Shown: in pieces, positions 45,901-58,601 of the stretch
How the letters are laid out: each line of letters starts with the position of its first letter
Position numbering within the stretch: the stretch's first letter is position 1
NCBI GenBank assembly: GCA_037954235.1
Contig: JBBMOA010000002.1
Location: 8,019,009 to 8,083,008 of the forward strand
Length of the DNA stretch: 64,000 nt
Source of the DNA: Aulostomus chinensis
Lineage: Eukaryota > Chordata > Actinopteri > Syngnathiformes > Aulostomidae
Direction of reading: 5' to 3'
Notes under the pieces: model-generated
What the model was told of the DNA's origin: nothing
The model's database searches: none
Seen by the model: only the letters and a program-made list of their open reading frames with translations
Program-made: the position numbers and the translations under genes

Positions 45901-46950
45901 CTGTTGACACACAAGCAGCTGCCCTTACAGTGCATTTCATACTGTAAAACTGCTTAAGTTAAGCTTAAGAGAAAGAAGACTGCACACCGAAAAGAGCTGA
46001 TTAAGTGAACACATTTTAATGTCAGTCTGCATCGTGGTATTTAAAAACAAAGACTGTCGTGCTGGGATGCTGGTAACTTTTCCTGCATCATGCACCTTCC
46101 TATGTCCATCACCAGTCGTTCAGTATTTCCTTCAGGAGGATTTAGATTTCACCCATCGAACCCAATACAATGGAGTGAAAAGAGACTTTCAACAAATCGA
46201 GTTTTTGATACTTCAAATGTGTGTCTTTCTGGCAACAATAGCGGAACTGAAAAATCAACAGATCTCCCTGTCCACAGTATTACCCTCTAAGCAATTATTC
46301 CTTAAAATTGCTCATGACACTTTCTTAGCATGATAGAAGAATTTAGGGTTAATTGGGTTGAAATATTTAAATTGAAGTGATATTTCCTATAGCTTAGTTC
46401 CAAAATTCTTGAAGGGCTCTGTCAGTTTGGCACAGCATTAAAGTAAAGCAGATTGGCCCAATGGAGATTTAACAAAATGGTTTCAAATTTGGACAGACAA
46501 TTACTGACTGGCCCAACTCCAGTTCACTTCAGATAGTTGTTAGACTGTGCGTTTTCTTTTGGCAGTCCCATCTATGAACGAGTCAAATCACAAACATTAA
46601 GTGGAAATAATTCAGCATATCAGCAATATTAATGGTATTTTAATAAAGCTATATGCAGAGATTGGGGGAGTATTTCAAACCAACCCTGGACCTCTCCTCC
46701 ATAGTCAGACCCCAGTGCAGATGTGTTGCTGCTCCTGCCATCCAGCTCCAGCCCTGTGATGATATTGTAGAAGTGGATGTGTTATTGTAGGTGATGTGTC
46801 TGAATGTGTAACACATGGCTCTCCAGAGACAACTTTGTCTTTGAAGTAGATGCCAGCCAGCTAGTTGGATGACTGATCAGCTGTTTGTGAAACGGGGACG
46901 AGAGGCTATCAGGGATTTAAGCTGCACAGCCACAGGCAGATGGTGTTGTG
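42991..46950. other. non-coding stretch, nothing recognised
   Basis: No exon, SINE or LINE found. A three-unit CATCA repeat lies at 44486-44500. Frames up to 112 codons have no domains. Confidence 0.6.
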
Positions 46951-47141
46951 TACACACACACACACGTGTATACACACACACACACGCACACACGCTCACA
47001 GACACTCACACACACAAACACACACATGCACTCACTGGCATAGGCTTACATTACAAGAGAGTTCAGAACCAGTTAAGTACAAACACACATACAACAAGTG
47101 TATGTAAGCGCTCGCATAGAGACAAAACACAGGACCATTCT

Positions 47142-47195
<54 letters not shown>
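46951..47195. repeat. two (CA)n-rich arrays
   Basis: An interrupted CA-rich array fills 46951-47030 and a pure CA array fills 47142-47195. The longest open frame in the window (166 codons, 46869-47369) exists only because it reads through both. Confidence 0.95.
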
Positions 47196-47196
<1 letters not shown>

Positions 47197-49754
47197 TCAG
47201 AAATCCTCCTGCTCTGCTGCTGGTTGCTGTCCCAGTCCCTGCCATGCTGTCAGCTGCTTTGCTGTCACACAGCATTACCTGCAACTACCCTGTACATACA
47301 CAGCTGTACATACACTCACACACGGGCACATGCATACGTACACACACAGACCTTTTGGTTTATTTCTGAAGTGGACTGTAAATGTACTTGATGTGTAATT
47401 CAGCAGCCCATGCTCCACATCTCTTTGCCAATTTTCTTTTCTTTTGAAGCTATATGCAACTCGCTGCTCAGCACCTGAGAATACTAAGTGAGCAGCCAAG
47501 CAAGGAGAGAACAGATGGATACACTGTGGCAAACTTTCTCAAATGTCCACAAACTAACTGACAGATCAAAGGTAGGAAGCTTAAAGAGTCAGGTGGAGGT
47601 GTTGTAAGCCTGTCAGTATCAGAACTCACATCACGTCAGCGGAGCTCCTGGTCACAAAGCTAAAGGGCTTAGCCTGCTGGACATCTGTGACCCATTAAAC
47701 AGCTGATAAGCCCCCTTGGCGAGTAACCCAGTGAGCTTTCTGCATGCTATATGTCAGGTGCTCAAGCGTCATACATTAAATTTAATATGTACAAAGAAAA
47801 CACTGCAAAATTCAGACACGTTTATGATGATGATTACTCTGGATACAATTGGCAGTTACACAAAAATGTCACATATTTCACTATTTTTTTATGAGTTTTT
47901 TTTTTTTTTGAAGGTAAGAGAGAGTAATCAGACTCACAACATCAAGGCAGCATACAGTGTTAACATTTTCACACCAACAGTTAAGTATTGGCTTTTACTT
48001 TCACACAGAGAAAAATCCAAGCTGAACAAAAGGTGTCATCATAAATCACAAAGATGTGTGGGGCAGGAGCAGGACATCAAATAATCAGGACTAAAACATT
48101 TTGGACTTTTTTGTATGTACCCTCCATGTTTTCCTACTCCAGGGAGGTACGGCATCTTGCATTCATGCCACATCCAAATGTTCAAAGCCCGGCTTGTTTG
48201 TGCTGGTGCTGTTTAGCTCGAGCCTGTTGACTGAGTTCAGATCACATTCAAACCACAAATGGAGATTGTTTGTAACCAGAAAGGGAACGCCTCCCTGTTT
48301 GATCCCGGAGATCTGATGCTTCCTGAGTGATGAGGTCACGTTTGGACGGTCCCTGAGTTCACACTTGGCATTAGACTGCATCTCGTATCAAATGTCACTG
48401 TCTCATTTTGAATGTAAATAAACACCTGCATTACACCTACTTATCCAAAGCAATTTGCTGCAGTATTTTACTTAAACACTGCAGAAATCATAGTATCGAC
48501 ACAATGCTACTTTAGCTGTGTGAGTTCACACACATTCCCTTTGATCGGGTTACTCGGGCTGAAATTATGTCAGGTCTGAACAGTGAGGGTGAGGTTATTT
48601 TGTTCCGCAGTGTAATTGCTGGTATCACACCTGCTCCAAATGAACTGCAGGAGAGGAAACCCATGAGAGTCAGCTTCAGTGATTTAAAAGAAACAGGTGT
48701 AAATTATCCTTAGAAAGATCTAATCTTCCTCTACCGTACCTGATGAGTCCTAGATTATGAGCATATTTCTATATTTCTCTATATCTATTATATTTATTGT
48801 TTTGATTGTAATTGAATATTCAGATTGGTTCTCAGAAGCTGCTTTACTACGGTAAGTTAGAATTTGCTGCCAGAAATTACAAACCTAAACACTTGTGATC
48901 AGAATCAGCTTTTTTAGCCTTTTAAACTAAACAGGCTGCAAAAAAAAAAAAAAACTTGAAAAAAAAAGTTTAGAATGAGCAACAGCCTCATCTCTCAGAA
49001 CCTTTTTTGATTATCCTGCCACCTAAAGGTATTGATCAGTTTAAGCAGGCTGATGTTTGGAGCTAAACAAATAAAAAATAAAGCTTTCGGGCCAGGGGTC
49101 CAAGCTTACTATTAGAGAATGAAAGTCCTCTATACCCGAGGAAAAATCCATATAGCCAGCTAATGGGAGCTCATTGACAGTAATCCACATTTCTGCTGTC
49201 ATATTGCATTAAAGAGAGGTCATGATACCAGAAGTGTCCAATCCCATTTGGGCACGGAGATCTGGGCGAGAGCCCGTGTCGATGCACATGAGCTGGAATT
49301 AGATCAAACCAAGAAAGCGGCCACAATTACCACCGCAGCCTGAGCTGGCATCCCTCTAGATGATTAAAGTGCCATCTGATGCAGCTTGAGCACAAATAGC
49401 AGAATATATTTTGTGAGAGGGGAGTTAACTCAGCGCTAAACCATAAACTACCGATTAGGTGAGGTAGTCTTTTAAGGTGTGGCAGCTGGGAATACAGTGT
49501 TTTGTGTTCAGCCAGCCAACACCTAGCTTACAGGTTTTCCTGCTAATACAGGAGTTTACACAGCAGACAGATCAGAAGGAAAACTGAGATCATATTTACA
49601 GGAAATGATTGGCACACTGTGATGAAAACTAGATTCTCTCTCATTTGAATGTTTCTTATGGATTGTCTCCTCGGGGGGGTAATTTATTCCTCTGGTTATT
49701 GGGCTGTCTGCTCCAGTTTTGAAAGGAATATGCTATTGTGGTTTTTCCCTACTA

Positions 49755-49756
<2 letters not shown>
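47196..49756. other. non-coding stretch, possible regulatory element but unproven
   Basis: No exon supported. A-runs are at 48940-48954 and 48961-48967. The part 49050-49420 is high-complexity and repeat-free, and could be a conserved element. Confidence 0.5.

Positions 49757-49794
<38 letters not shown>
49757..49794. repeat. (TG)n microsatellite
   Basis: About 17 TG units ending in CGCGC, which is an alternating purine-pyrimidine run. Confidence 0.96.
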
Positions 49795-49797
<3 letters not shown>

Positions 49798-50169
49798 TTG
49801 AAGGTGTCTTAATGCCTGCGGCAAACTGGCACACTCAGCAGATGGGAGAGAGACTGATCCTCTGTTTGTTGACAGTGCACTTAAATACCCATGTTTGTGT
49901 GCATGTGTGTATGTGATGAAAATGTGTCTAAAAAAAAACCTCACACCATAAAGTAGCTGCGGTGGGGAGTAGTAAATAAATCATAAAAGAAATTGTCCTA
50001 TCCGGAACACCAGTCAGATCATCTTCCGTCTTTATTGGTCTGTGTGAGTTTACGTTTGAATGTGAGAGAAAGAAAATGAGAGTGAGGAAGTACAGTATAC
50101 GTGTGGGCCGGGTAATGAGGTTAACACATGGGATGAATTATTAAGATCTGTGGGCAGAATAAAAGGAAA

Positions 50170-50300
50170 ACACCAACTTTTTGAGAAACACACTTATTGT
50201 TCCTCATTTTTGCCGCTGGTCAAGCAACTAGATACCCTTCTCTCCTCTCTGTGTGCATCACGGAGCTTCAGACCTCCACTGAATAGGTGACTGCTAGTGA
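50170..50300 (+). repeat. possible decayed copy of a common teleost repeat
   Basis: CACCAACTTTTTGAGAAACA, then CACTTATT, ends with a CTGTGTGCATCACGGAGCTT segment. This recalls a frequent teleost repeat that starts ACTTTTTGGGAAATACGCTTATT and later carries TCTGTGCGTTAAATATGAAGCT. The match is from memory and strongly diverged. Confidence 0.35.
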
Positions 50301-51256
50301 GCTTAGCTGCAGTGAATGCTAGCAGTGCGGAAAATGTCATCAAATTCACTTTTCCCCCAAATGATTTTTGTCTTCATTTGTATTGGCTGTAAGGATGAAA
50401 AGTCCCCAAAGATACACCCCCCCCCCCACCCCCACAGGTGAGTAATTTTAGACAAGGAATAGTCGTGCTTCTGTCTTGTAGAGAGCGACACTGAGAGAGG
50501 CGGCGGATAGAGAGACAATGGCAGAGGAACAGAAAGAAATGACGCCTATCATGAATGTTTCATAAAGCTCTCAGAACTGTGAAGGACTCATCAAATCCAG
50601 AGGGAAGATTCTGGCCTTCATACCACTCCCTCCTCTCCTCTCCACTTCCTGGCATCTATTCTCTTCGACACATAGAAGGAGGTTATGCGTGTTCATAGAT
50701 AGAATCAGCTGCAGTTATCATCTGGCTTTTCATTTACCAACCATGTTAGCCCCATTACCCTCTCAGCCAGACCCTCTGCTTGCCCTTGATTATCTTTCTG
50801 AAATTCATCTGTTCCAAATATACTCATCTGCTCCCTGTGACTCACATTCTTGGCTAAATGTGTTCTCCCCCGGCTGACATGCATGCTTGGTGGCTGGCCC
50901 ATGGGCTCCGTGGCTTGTTGGGTCGTTCAAGTTGCCTAAATGATGAATTCCACAGTTAGACGAGGGGCAGGCAGATGGCCTAGCCCTCACCGTGCCCGTG
51001 TGAGTGTGTAGAGGAGGACGAACGATAAAGCAGAGTTAAGCCCAGCGTGGTTCAGCACACTAACACACATAAACTCCCCTCGCAAACACACAAACAGAAG
51101 AGATGATGAATAATTATGTTCAGAGATCCTTCATGTAGATCAAAGGGAGCTGGCACCAGTTTGGTCACATTCATTAATAGCCATGTTTAATGCATGTCAG
51201 ATTTTTTTTGAAACAGTGCAGTATGTTAATGAAGTGCTGCATGTCCAGACTTGCAA

Positions 51257-51293
51257 GTGTGTGTGTGTGTGTGCGCGCGCATACGTGTGTGTT
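51257..51293. repeat. (TG)n with CGCGCGC core
   Basis: TG units, then GCGCGCGC, then ACGTGTGTGT; a continuous alternating purine-pyrimidine tract. Confidence 0.93.
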
Positions 51294-53516
51294 CCTGCAA
51301 ACGCAATGATAAGAATTGTAATCAAGTACTTCTCATTCAAATTAATTTCACATTAATCGCATGTACTTGTTCTTGAAGTGTCTGACAAAGAGACAACAGT
51401 GAGGAGAATCCCACAGCTGCGGTGAGATTGATATCTCCCCTGATGAATGAGATAACATGACACCGTTAACTTTTAATCTGCCATTGTTGATGAATCGTGG
51501 CTGACATCTGTTTTTGCACAGCTTGCTTTTTTACACGATGCCACAGCAAACAGGATGTGGCCAAGTGTAATAAGAGGGTTGACATCTCATTCTAGCTTCT
51601 GCTGGTCTTTGGATGCATTTTGCTCTCAATGAGGGTGATTTATTTTATTTCATGTTTCTTACATTAATGTCACATTTGAGAGGTTTGGAGGCGGGGACCA
51701 ACTCTTTCAGTGTTTAGGTGATTATTGATTTAGATTTGAAAAATCGATTTAAACTTTGCTTTTTCACTGAAGACTTCTTGGCATGACTCTGAGTAAAAGG
51801 ACTGAACTGTCCAATATAAATATAGTCTATAATGACATGGTGGTGGAATTGTTCATTTTCAGGATGCCTCCTGTTCAAGATGCCTCCCAAATGCGCTGGT
51901 CCACAAGGAGAAGGAGTGTAAGGCAGATGAAGGGAAGTCTGACTGAAACAATGAACAACACAACAGGACCATGCAGTGAAAAAGCACTGATGCCAGTTTC
52001 CAAAGCACTGGTGACCATTAGCAAGGACTTTTTTTTTTTTTCCAGATCCGACATGTTCACCAGCCGTTACACCTGTGATGGTTCAACTCCATGGATTCCT
52101 TAAACAATTTAAAGAAAAAAAAAAACAACCCAGTTCGAGATAGACTGCTGATGTTTGACATATTTTAAGACTAAGGTTAAGGTAAACTTGGCTGTCTGAG
52201 GGGGACGAGGTCATGGCCAAAAATACACAATTGACACCTCAGGGCGAAAAGTTTCATAATGTACCTTTATGTGCACATTTCCTCCAAAGCTCCTGAATAT
52301 TTCACGTCTTTCCCATGTCAAAAGCTAGTGTAGAAAGAAAGCTTGGAGCAAGTAATGAGAATGGGACTTGACCTGTGGTGGATTTCATTTGCAAAACAGC
52401 GTGAGATGGGAATGTGGCTAGAATGGTTTTGCATCAGCAATGAAGCTCCAATGTTAAGCCTGCAAATAAATATATCCTGTTAAATCTTTAATGGAGGCCC
52501 TTAAAGATACGTTACATATGAACAGAACGTGTTCAATGTTTTATTGTTCCCCTGTTAGAAACATAATTTATCAGGGCAGTGACCATCTCCTATTAGCCCC
52601 TGGGCTAATAATTTATGCTAAATGCCTTTTAGATGACAGGAGAAGCTTTGAAGAAGAATACTTACCCTCTTTATTGTACAAATGGACAGGCCTGATGGAA
52701 CCAGAAGATCAATAATAAGTTAAAGACTGTTCCAGTCACTAAGACGACTCCCTGGAGGTGAAACAGAGTCCCTTCATCTCTAAAGGAACTACCCTCTCGA
52801 TTTTATCTTTTCGTCCCGTAAGCTGTTCTCTTGTGTAACGGCACTTAAGAGTGTTGAAAATGTAACACAATATAGTACTCACTCTAACAGTGGCAGCATT
52901 GACCATCAGATGTTGTAGCTTAGTATTAATGTAGTATTAATGTAATGTAGCTTTTGAGTCACTCAAAATAAATCCACTCTGATTTGTTGTCACTTCCTCT
53001 GCTGACCGTGTTTCAAAATGCCTCCATGTCGCTAGGTAGCCAAACTTTAAGTGACTCTGTGTAGGGCAGAAGCAGGGGCTTGGCCAGTGTTCCAGTCTGC
53101 TGTTCACACAGGTCAAATATGCCACCCAAACCCCATCAAGTTCCTGCCAGCTCGGCGTGCCACATCTACATGTGGCGGGAGATAAGATGGCCGACAGGGC
53201 AGGTCATTAAAGGAGGAACAACATAGCCGCTCTCACTCAGGCTGAATTTGAATCATGCAGCCAACTTGTGAATGTGCAGACACATTTGACTCTCCAGAGA
53301 GGAAGCCTTTGCCTGTTGCTTGACACTTCAGCTCTCTCATTTCTGGCAGGAATCATTGAAATGCAGACCGAGGGGTATGGATAATGGACTGTCCCACAGT
53401 GGCACAGCACTCCACACACTCTCTGTCATTCCCTCAGACAGCCACTCCTGCTGTAGTCTGTACTACACATCCCTTCTTTTCAACCCCAGGGAGGTGCTGG
53501 CTAGTGGCCAACCATC

Positions 53517-53518
<2 letters not shown>

Positions 53519-53581
<63 letters not shown>

Positions 53582-53585
53582 GTGA
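53519..53585. repeat. (TG)n microsatellite
   Basis: About 30 TG units, followed by degenerate TG-rich sequence to about 53625. Confidence 0.97.
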
Positions 53586-56071
53586 GTGAATGGGTGCACG
53601 TGTGTTTGTGCATGTGTTTTTGTGTGGGAATGTAGGAAGCGCCTTGCTCGCCAAGAGCCATGCTTATTAATGCCCCACACAGTAAGTGCTCTCCCTTTTC
53701 TCCTTTTCTTCCACTCCTACCCTCCTCTGTTCATCTCGCTGGCCTTCTGATCATTGCTGAGAAAGACGGAGGAAGCGGTGCTGGGGGACAGAGTGGGAAA
53801 CTCAGGGGAAGTACACAAACTAAACAGAATATAAGAGGAAGTCCACTCGTCGGCTTCAATGGTGCTGAGGCTTCCCGCTGTCTTCCAGCTGCAGGCTGTG
53901 TTTGATGCTGAGAGCAATCAATATCCTCGATTCAGTGAAACTTCACGCTAACCTCATCCATATTAAAACTGGCCAACTTTCACTATATTCAACAATAATA
54001 CAATACAGGACCACTGCCAAGCACACCTGGTTACTTCAATTCAAACATTTCACAACACGAATCAGACACAAACCTTCCCACAGCCTGCAAATGCTCTCTT
54101 CCCTGCATCAGCAGGATTTACCATCAGATCCCTGCCACTATTTTTACTCAACACTGACATTATGTTGCATGCTCTCACACACATTAAGCGCTTCCAAAAA
54201 CTTCTCACTCACCCTTTCTGGGGTTGTCTCTCTGATTTAATGCTCTGGTTTAAGGTTATTCTGATAGTTCAACGTGCACCAACTGAGAGTGTTATAACTC
54301 TGTACCGTTCAGTTCTCTGGGTGTGTGTTAAGGTGGCTGTGTAATGAGACGTCTGGGTCGGGGCATAAAGAGGCCCATAGCTCCCGTTGGAGACACGGAG
54401 GGCAGAGAGACCAGGGCTAGTTTAAGCATATTTAAGGGCACCATACAGACAGTTGGGCCTCGTCCATCTTGTTGAAATACAGTGCAGGTCGAATCATGTT
54501 GTTGTTTTCCCTGGCTCCACTTCCATCACCCTCTGACACATCCACTCTTCCTTTCACTATCTGCCTCTCCATAAGCAACACTCTGCTGGGCATGGGTGGC
54601 AGCGTGCCACTCTGCCCTCTGAGCCCTCTTGTCTGATTAAGAAGAAGAGGTTTTTGTGGCCATGGCATCTGGCAGGGTCAGCCCACATATAAGAGACAAT
54701 GCTGTATACATTCTCCGGCGCAGAGCAAACAGAGTGAGAGAGACGTTCCTACCGGACCAACAGAAAGCAGCAAACAGACTCAGCACTGCAGAGAGGACCC
54801 CCTGAATGGGGGGTGCTGTTTAATTTAATCCCAGCAATGCACCCTGAACCTCATGCACACACGGATTTCACAGGCATTACGCAGACCCGCTGTTTGCACT
54901 GGGGCTATAGCACAACGCAGAGAGGTAACCCACTGAGGATGCCAAAGGTTTGGATTTTCCCATGATAGCAACCACTCTCCCTGGATAGAGGGCGAGTAAC
55001 CAGGAAGGAATCTGTCCTGTTTCAATGGCTGCTGAAAGGAGAGCTGTGAAATTGTCAGAAATTTAATTGTGTATAAACAGGGGACCGAGGGGGGAACCCA
55101 GGGACCAAGACTGAACTGCTTCCCCGGTCTCTTTCTCTGTCTCTTGCTCACGCTGTCTTTGCCTCTCCCCCGTTAATCACTGCCCACTCCTCTCTCAAAT
55201 TCATTTTCTTTCTGCCTGTACCCCTCCCCTGTGAACAAGTCCCACACTGTGAGGACACAGGAGCATTTTGGCTTGCTATTCTCACTAATTAGTTTTGAGC
55301 TTTTCTTATCAAGAGACAGATGCTAAACACTTAAATAACTGGAAAAATGCAGACTTTTCCCCCCTCAAGCGTAATATTTCCGTATGAATAGAGATCAAGA
55401 GTGGCAGGAAAAGGGAGAAGACGGCATCTAAACTTGTATCTAACTTTATTTGACAAGCCTGCTCAAACGGGTGTTGCCACTGTTTAATCATTAGAATGAC
55501 CCCACACAGGAATTTCCCCAAACATTTTTTCTGGTTGCCAGGTGACAGCTTCAGCTCTTGTGAGCATGCTGTGTGAATGAGGACGGGGAACCAATATCCT
55601 CATCCAGCGACCACGCTCTCAGCGGACGGATCTCGTCCAGTAGAAAAACAACATTATGCTACTTCCCAAACGCAATCAAACACAGTGCAGCGGGCACACT
55701 GAAAAGCCTTAATACCCAACAGGGGTCATTAAACATATCACAAAATGGCTCCTAAACCCTTAAATATCAAAGTGCAATTAGCCTGAAGTACAGGCAAAAA
55801 TGCAGCTGTTGAAAGAATTTGAGGTTTTCTTTTTCTCTTCTGTGCACAGTTACTGTGACTAATGGAAGCAACTAGAGTTGCTTTAGGACAATGACAGTGC
55901 AGCAAACAACTTTATGGATGATTTCAAACTCAAGGACAAAATTCAGCAGCAGGGAAACAGAGAGTAGCACAGAGTGATATTTGCTGTGACAGGATGGTTT
56001 GTGAACTGAGGTTCAGTTATGTGACATAATACTGTACGGCCAGAAGGCCCTTTTTTAATGATGAGATGTAG

Positions 56072-56072
<1 letters not shown>
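53586..56072. other. non-coding stretch, nothing firmly recognised
   Basis: No exon supported on either strand. The 54720-55110 part is repeat-free and moderately GC-rich; a regulatory or conserved role is only a possibility. Confidence 0.55.

Positions 56073-56133
<61 letters not shown>
56073..56133. repeat. (CA)n microsatellite
   Basis: About 30 uninterrupted CA units. Confidence 0.97.
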
Positions 56134-56136
<3 letters not shown>

Positions 56137-57700
56137 TGCGTACGTACATTATGCAAACACAGGCTGTAAAAAAATAAAGTCCAGGAGTTGAACCAACTGG
56201 ATCTCAGTCAGAGGGGAATAAAATTACCTCCCAGCCAGTGCAGTACACTCATCTCATCTATATTCCTGGCAGGCCTGATGCTCCCAACATTTGCTTTAAA
56301 ACATACATTTGTGTCAAATGAATGACACTATAATCAATCTCTCTGCCAATGTCAGTGCCAATGACAAAGCTATGTGCTGTCTTTTTTAAACTCTATTTAC
56401 CATCAGAGAAAGGCATTGCTAAATTACCACTCCGCCTCATAATTTGAAGCATGGCAAGGTGCCCTACTGCTCAGTTTACTCTAAATGCATTTAATTCATT
56501 GTAACAGAATAAGTATAGTAGTGAATACAAGAAATGACTGGAGGATTAGATCTGTGCTCCAGAGCTAAATCATATGTTAGTGCACTTACAATACATCTGA
56601 AAGCCTCGGTGATGTGTCCTCGCGGCGAGTCATTTCTCACGGGACTGCCGGGTAGAGAGAACAGCTTGAGTCTCCTCATTACAAGCCTTTAAAGTCACCT
56701 AAAATACCAAGTGCTTCTTGACGACTCTTTTTTGTTTTAAATGGTCTATTGTTTGTCTCTGTGAAATGTAATATTCCATATTCTCATACCTTAAATTAAA
56801 AGTACCTTGGAAACCTGACTGTAGTCGAGTTGCAATTTCATCATTTAACACTGAATGAACAACACTTCCTGTTTCAAGATGCAAATACTTCAATCAGTGA
56901 GCAGAAAGTGACATATTAAACACGCTTGGTCGTTCATTTCGTGACGACAGTCACTGATCCCAAAATGACATGCAAGTGTCAGGATAAGTCAATAAAATAA
57001 GCAACTGTCACACCACTGTACATCAAAGAGCGACACACAAACGTTGCACAGGGACAATAAAGAGCTGATTGCACCAAAAAGGAAAGACAACATCACTTAC
57101 AAAGAGACAGGGTCAGGAAAGCAAACATGACAACCAGCTACAAGCCAGTTTTCATCACGAGCAGTCCCTGGACAGCTAACCTTGATCTCCGCGTGCAGCC
57201 GGCTGTGAGACGAGCGCGTAGGAACCATCTACCAGCAGCGCCAATGAAAAGAGATACAATAAAACCTATTCAGTGACTTCACTCTTATACAGAACATCAA
57301 TTGTCTCCAGTTACAATACACTTCTGCATTTGACTGAGCCATTTTATATATGGTTATTCATTTTCTATGTGATATTAGCATATAATTGTAATTTAAGACA
57401 AAAGCACTATGAAAAATGTTGAATGATGCCACCACTTTGACTAAATCACCATATTAAACTAATAACCTTATATTATATTACTGCAGCTAAAAAAGTAGTT
57501 TCTCTTTAATTAAACTCTGCGTAGAAGGTTATTATCAGTGAACATTTAAGTTTACCAGCGAGTGATGCAAATCATATGACGAGGTTGTCGTGTCATTAAC
57601 GGCTCATAATCAGTAATGGGGCTGTTCCTGTCTTTTAGTTTCATCCTCAGGTTCATGCAAGTTCATCGATTGACTAAGTTCAATTGCTACTTCAGGTCAC
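56134..57700. other. AT-rich non-coding stretch, nothing recognised
   Basis: No coding, repeat or RNA signal identified. Confidence 0.6.
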
Positions 57701-57723
57701 AGCGTCCATGATAAAAGTCATAA

Positions 57724-58555
57724 GGCGCTTTCACACTGGTCACCCTGCCGCCAATTCGCCTGTCTTTTTTGTGGTTCGGTCCGAGGTTTCAGACAGAGAG
57801 CGGCAGATTGGGGTCAGTTTTAGCCCAGTAACAACCCTCCTCCGAGGATACACTTAATTCCGCCTCCACTGCGATGTGAATCCAAGCCGTCAATGTGCCG
57901 GCTCTGGTGGTGGGCGGAGGTGTAGGTGATGATGACGCAAACTCGTAAACATAACGCTCGCTGGTTCTCAGAATGTCAACACGGCCACTGCTGGCAGCCA
58001 GAGCGGCGAACTGCTATTTTGAAACTCACAGACTGTCAGTGGACTAAATAGTCTTCAGACGCATCGTCACTTCAGTCAGATTAGCACCTGGGAACCGCTG
58101 AGATCAAGGAGCTGCTGAGCATCACTGGCGAGAGGACCGTGGACAACCACCTCACGGGGCTGTGAGGGATGACTTGTTGTATGCAGAGGTCAAGGAGGAG
58201 CTTGGTTGATGTGGCTATCGCCGGATGACGGAACGTCACCAGCAAGTTGAAAAACTTACGAAAAAGGTACCACCAGGTCTGCGACCACAACAGCAGCAGC
58301 GGCAGAGGGAGGTTGGACTGGGACACTACGAGGTCTGCCAGACTGTCATGGGGCTGAATATTCTCCCGACGTATATGTTGTACGTCACTGTTCGCACGCA
58401 ACGTAGTGCTGCACGTCACGTCAGGTGTTAACGCCCACACAAGTGGCGGCTTTTTTGGAAAGAGGAATGTTACGCCTGCATTTCACACAGAGAAGACGGC
58501 AAATTCCCGCCTATACCGGACCGCAAATTTGGCACATTCTCTGTCTGAAAAGGGC
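57724..58555 (+). mobile_element. PIF/Harbinger-like DNA transposon remnant
   Basis: GC-rich block of about 830 bases in AT-rich surroundings. Ends are GGCGCTTTCACAC and, reverse-complemented, GCCCTTTTCAGAC (9 of 13 identical). Immediate flanks are TAA (57721-57723) and TAT (58556-58558), compatible with a decayed 3-bp TWA duplication. It carries a broken Myb/SANT-like gene on the plus strand, the accessory DNA-binding protein that PIF/Harbinger elements encode beside their transposase. No transposase remains. The family assignment rests mainly on the Myb/SANT remnant. Confidence 0.62.
58083..58355 (+). pseudogene. Myb/SANT-like (trihelix) DNA-binding protein fragment, frameshifted
   Basis: The pieces fall in three frames but keep the order of a Myb/SANT-like domain: STWEP, EIKELLSITGERTVDNHLTG, DDLLYAEVKEELG, GYRRMTER, KLKNLRKRYHQVCDHNSSSG, RGRLDW and GHYEVCQTVMG. 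The first Trp, the KNLRKRY helix, the basic SGRGR segment and the final Trp plus aromatic are conserved hallmarks. At least three frameshifts and two stops break it, so it is not translated as one protein. In an intact PIF/Harbinger element this protein binds the transposon DNA and helps the transposase enter the nucleus. A host gene is unlikely, because it sits inside TIR-like ends with no introns or intact frame. Confidence 0.75.
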
Positions 58556-58601
58556 TATAGTGTCCATGACACAAGTCACTGCCTCCATGATAAAGGGTCA
58601 T

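Larger units (their letters stand above)
49795..53518. other. non-coding stretch with minor repeats
   Basis: Contains a possible repeat remnant (50170-50300), a C11 run (50417-50427) and the TG array at 51257. The plus frame 52491-52715 and others have no recognisable domain. Confidence 0.6.
57701..58601. repeat. ~21-base tandem repeat split by a transposon
   Basis: AGCGTCCATGATAAAAGTCA (57701-57720) lies left of the transposon at 57724-58555. AGTGTCCATGACACAAGTCA (58559-58578) and TGCCTCCATGATAAAGGGTC (58580-58599) follow on its right. The three units share TCCATGA and a GTCA end. The simplest reading is a short tandem array into or beside which the transposon inserted. Confidence 0.7.

Noticed and set aside
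46869..47369. 166-codon open frame, the longest in the window
   Set aside because: About half is Thr/His from CA repeats; the rest has no recognisable domain.
53320..53635. Two Cys-Val-rich frames
   Set aside because: Artefact of the TG microsatellite.
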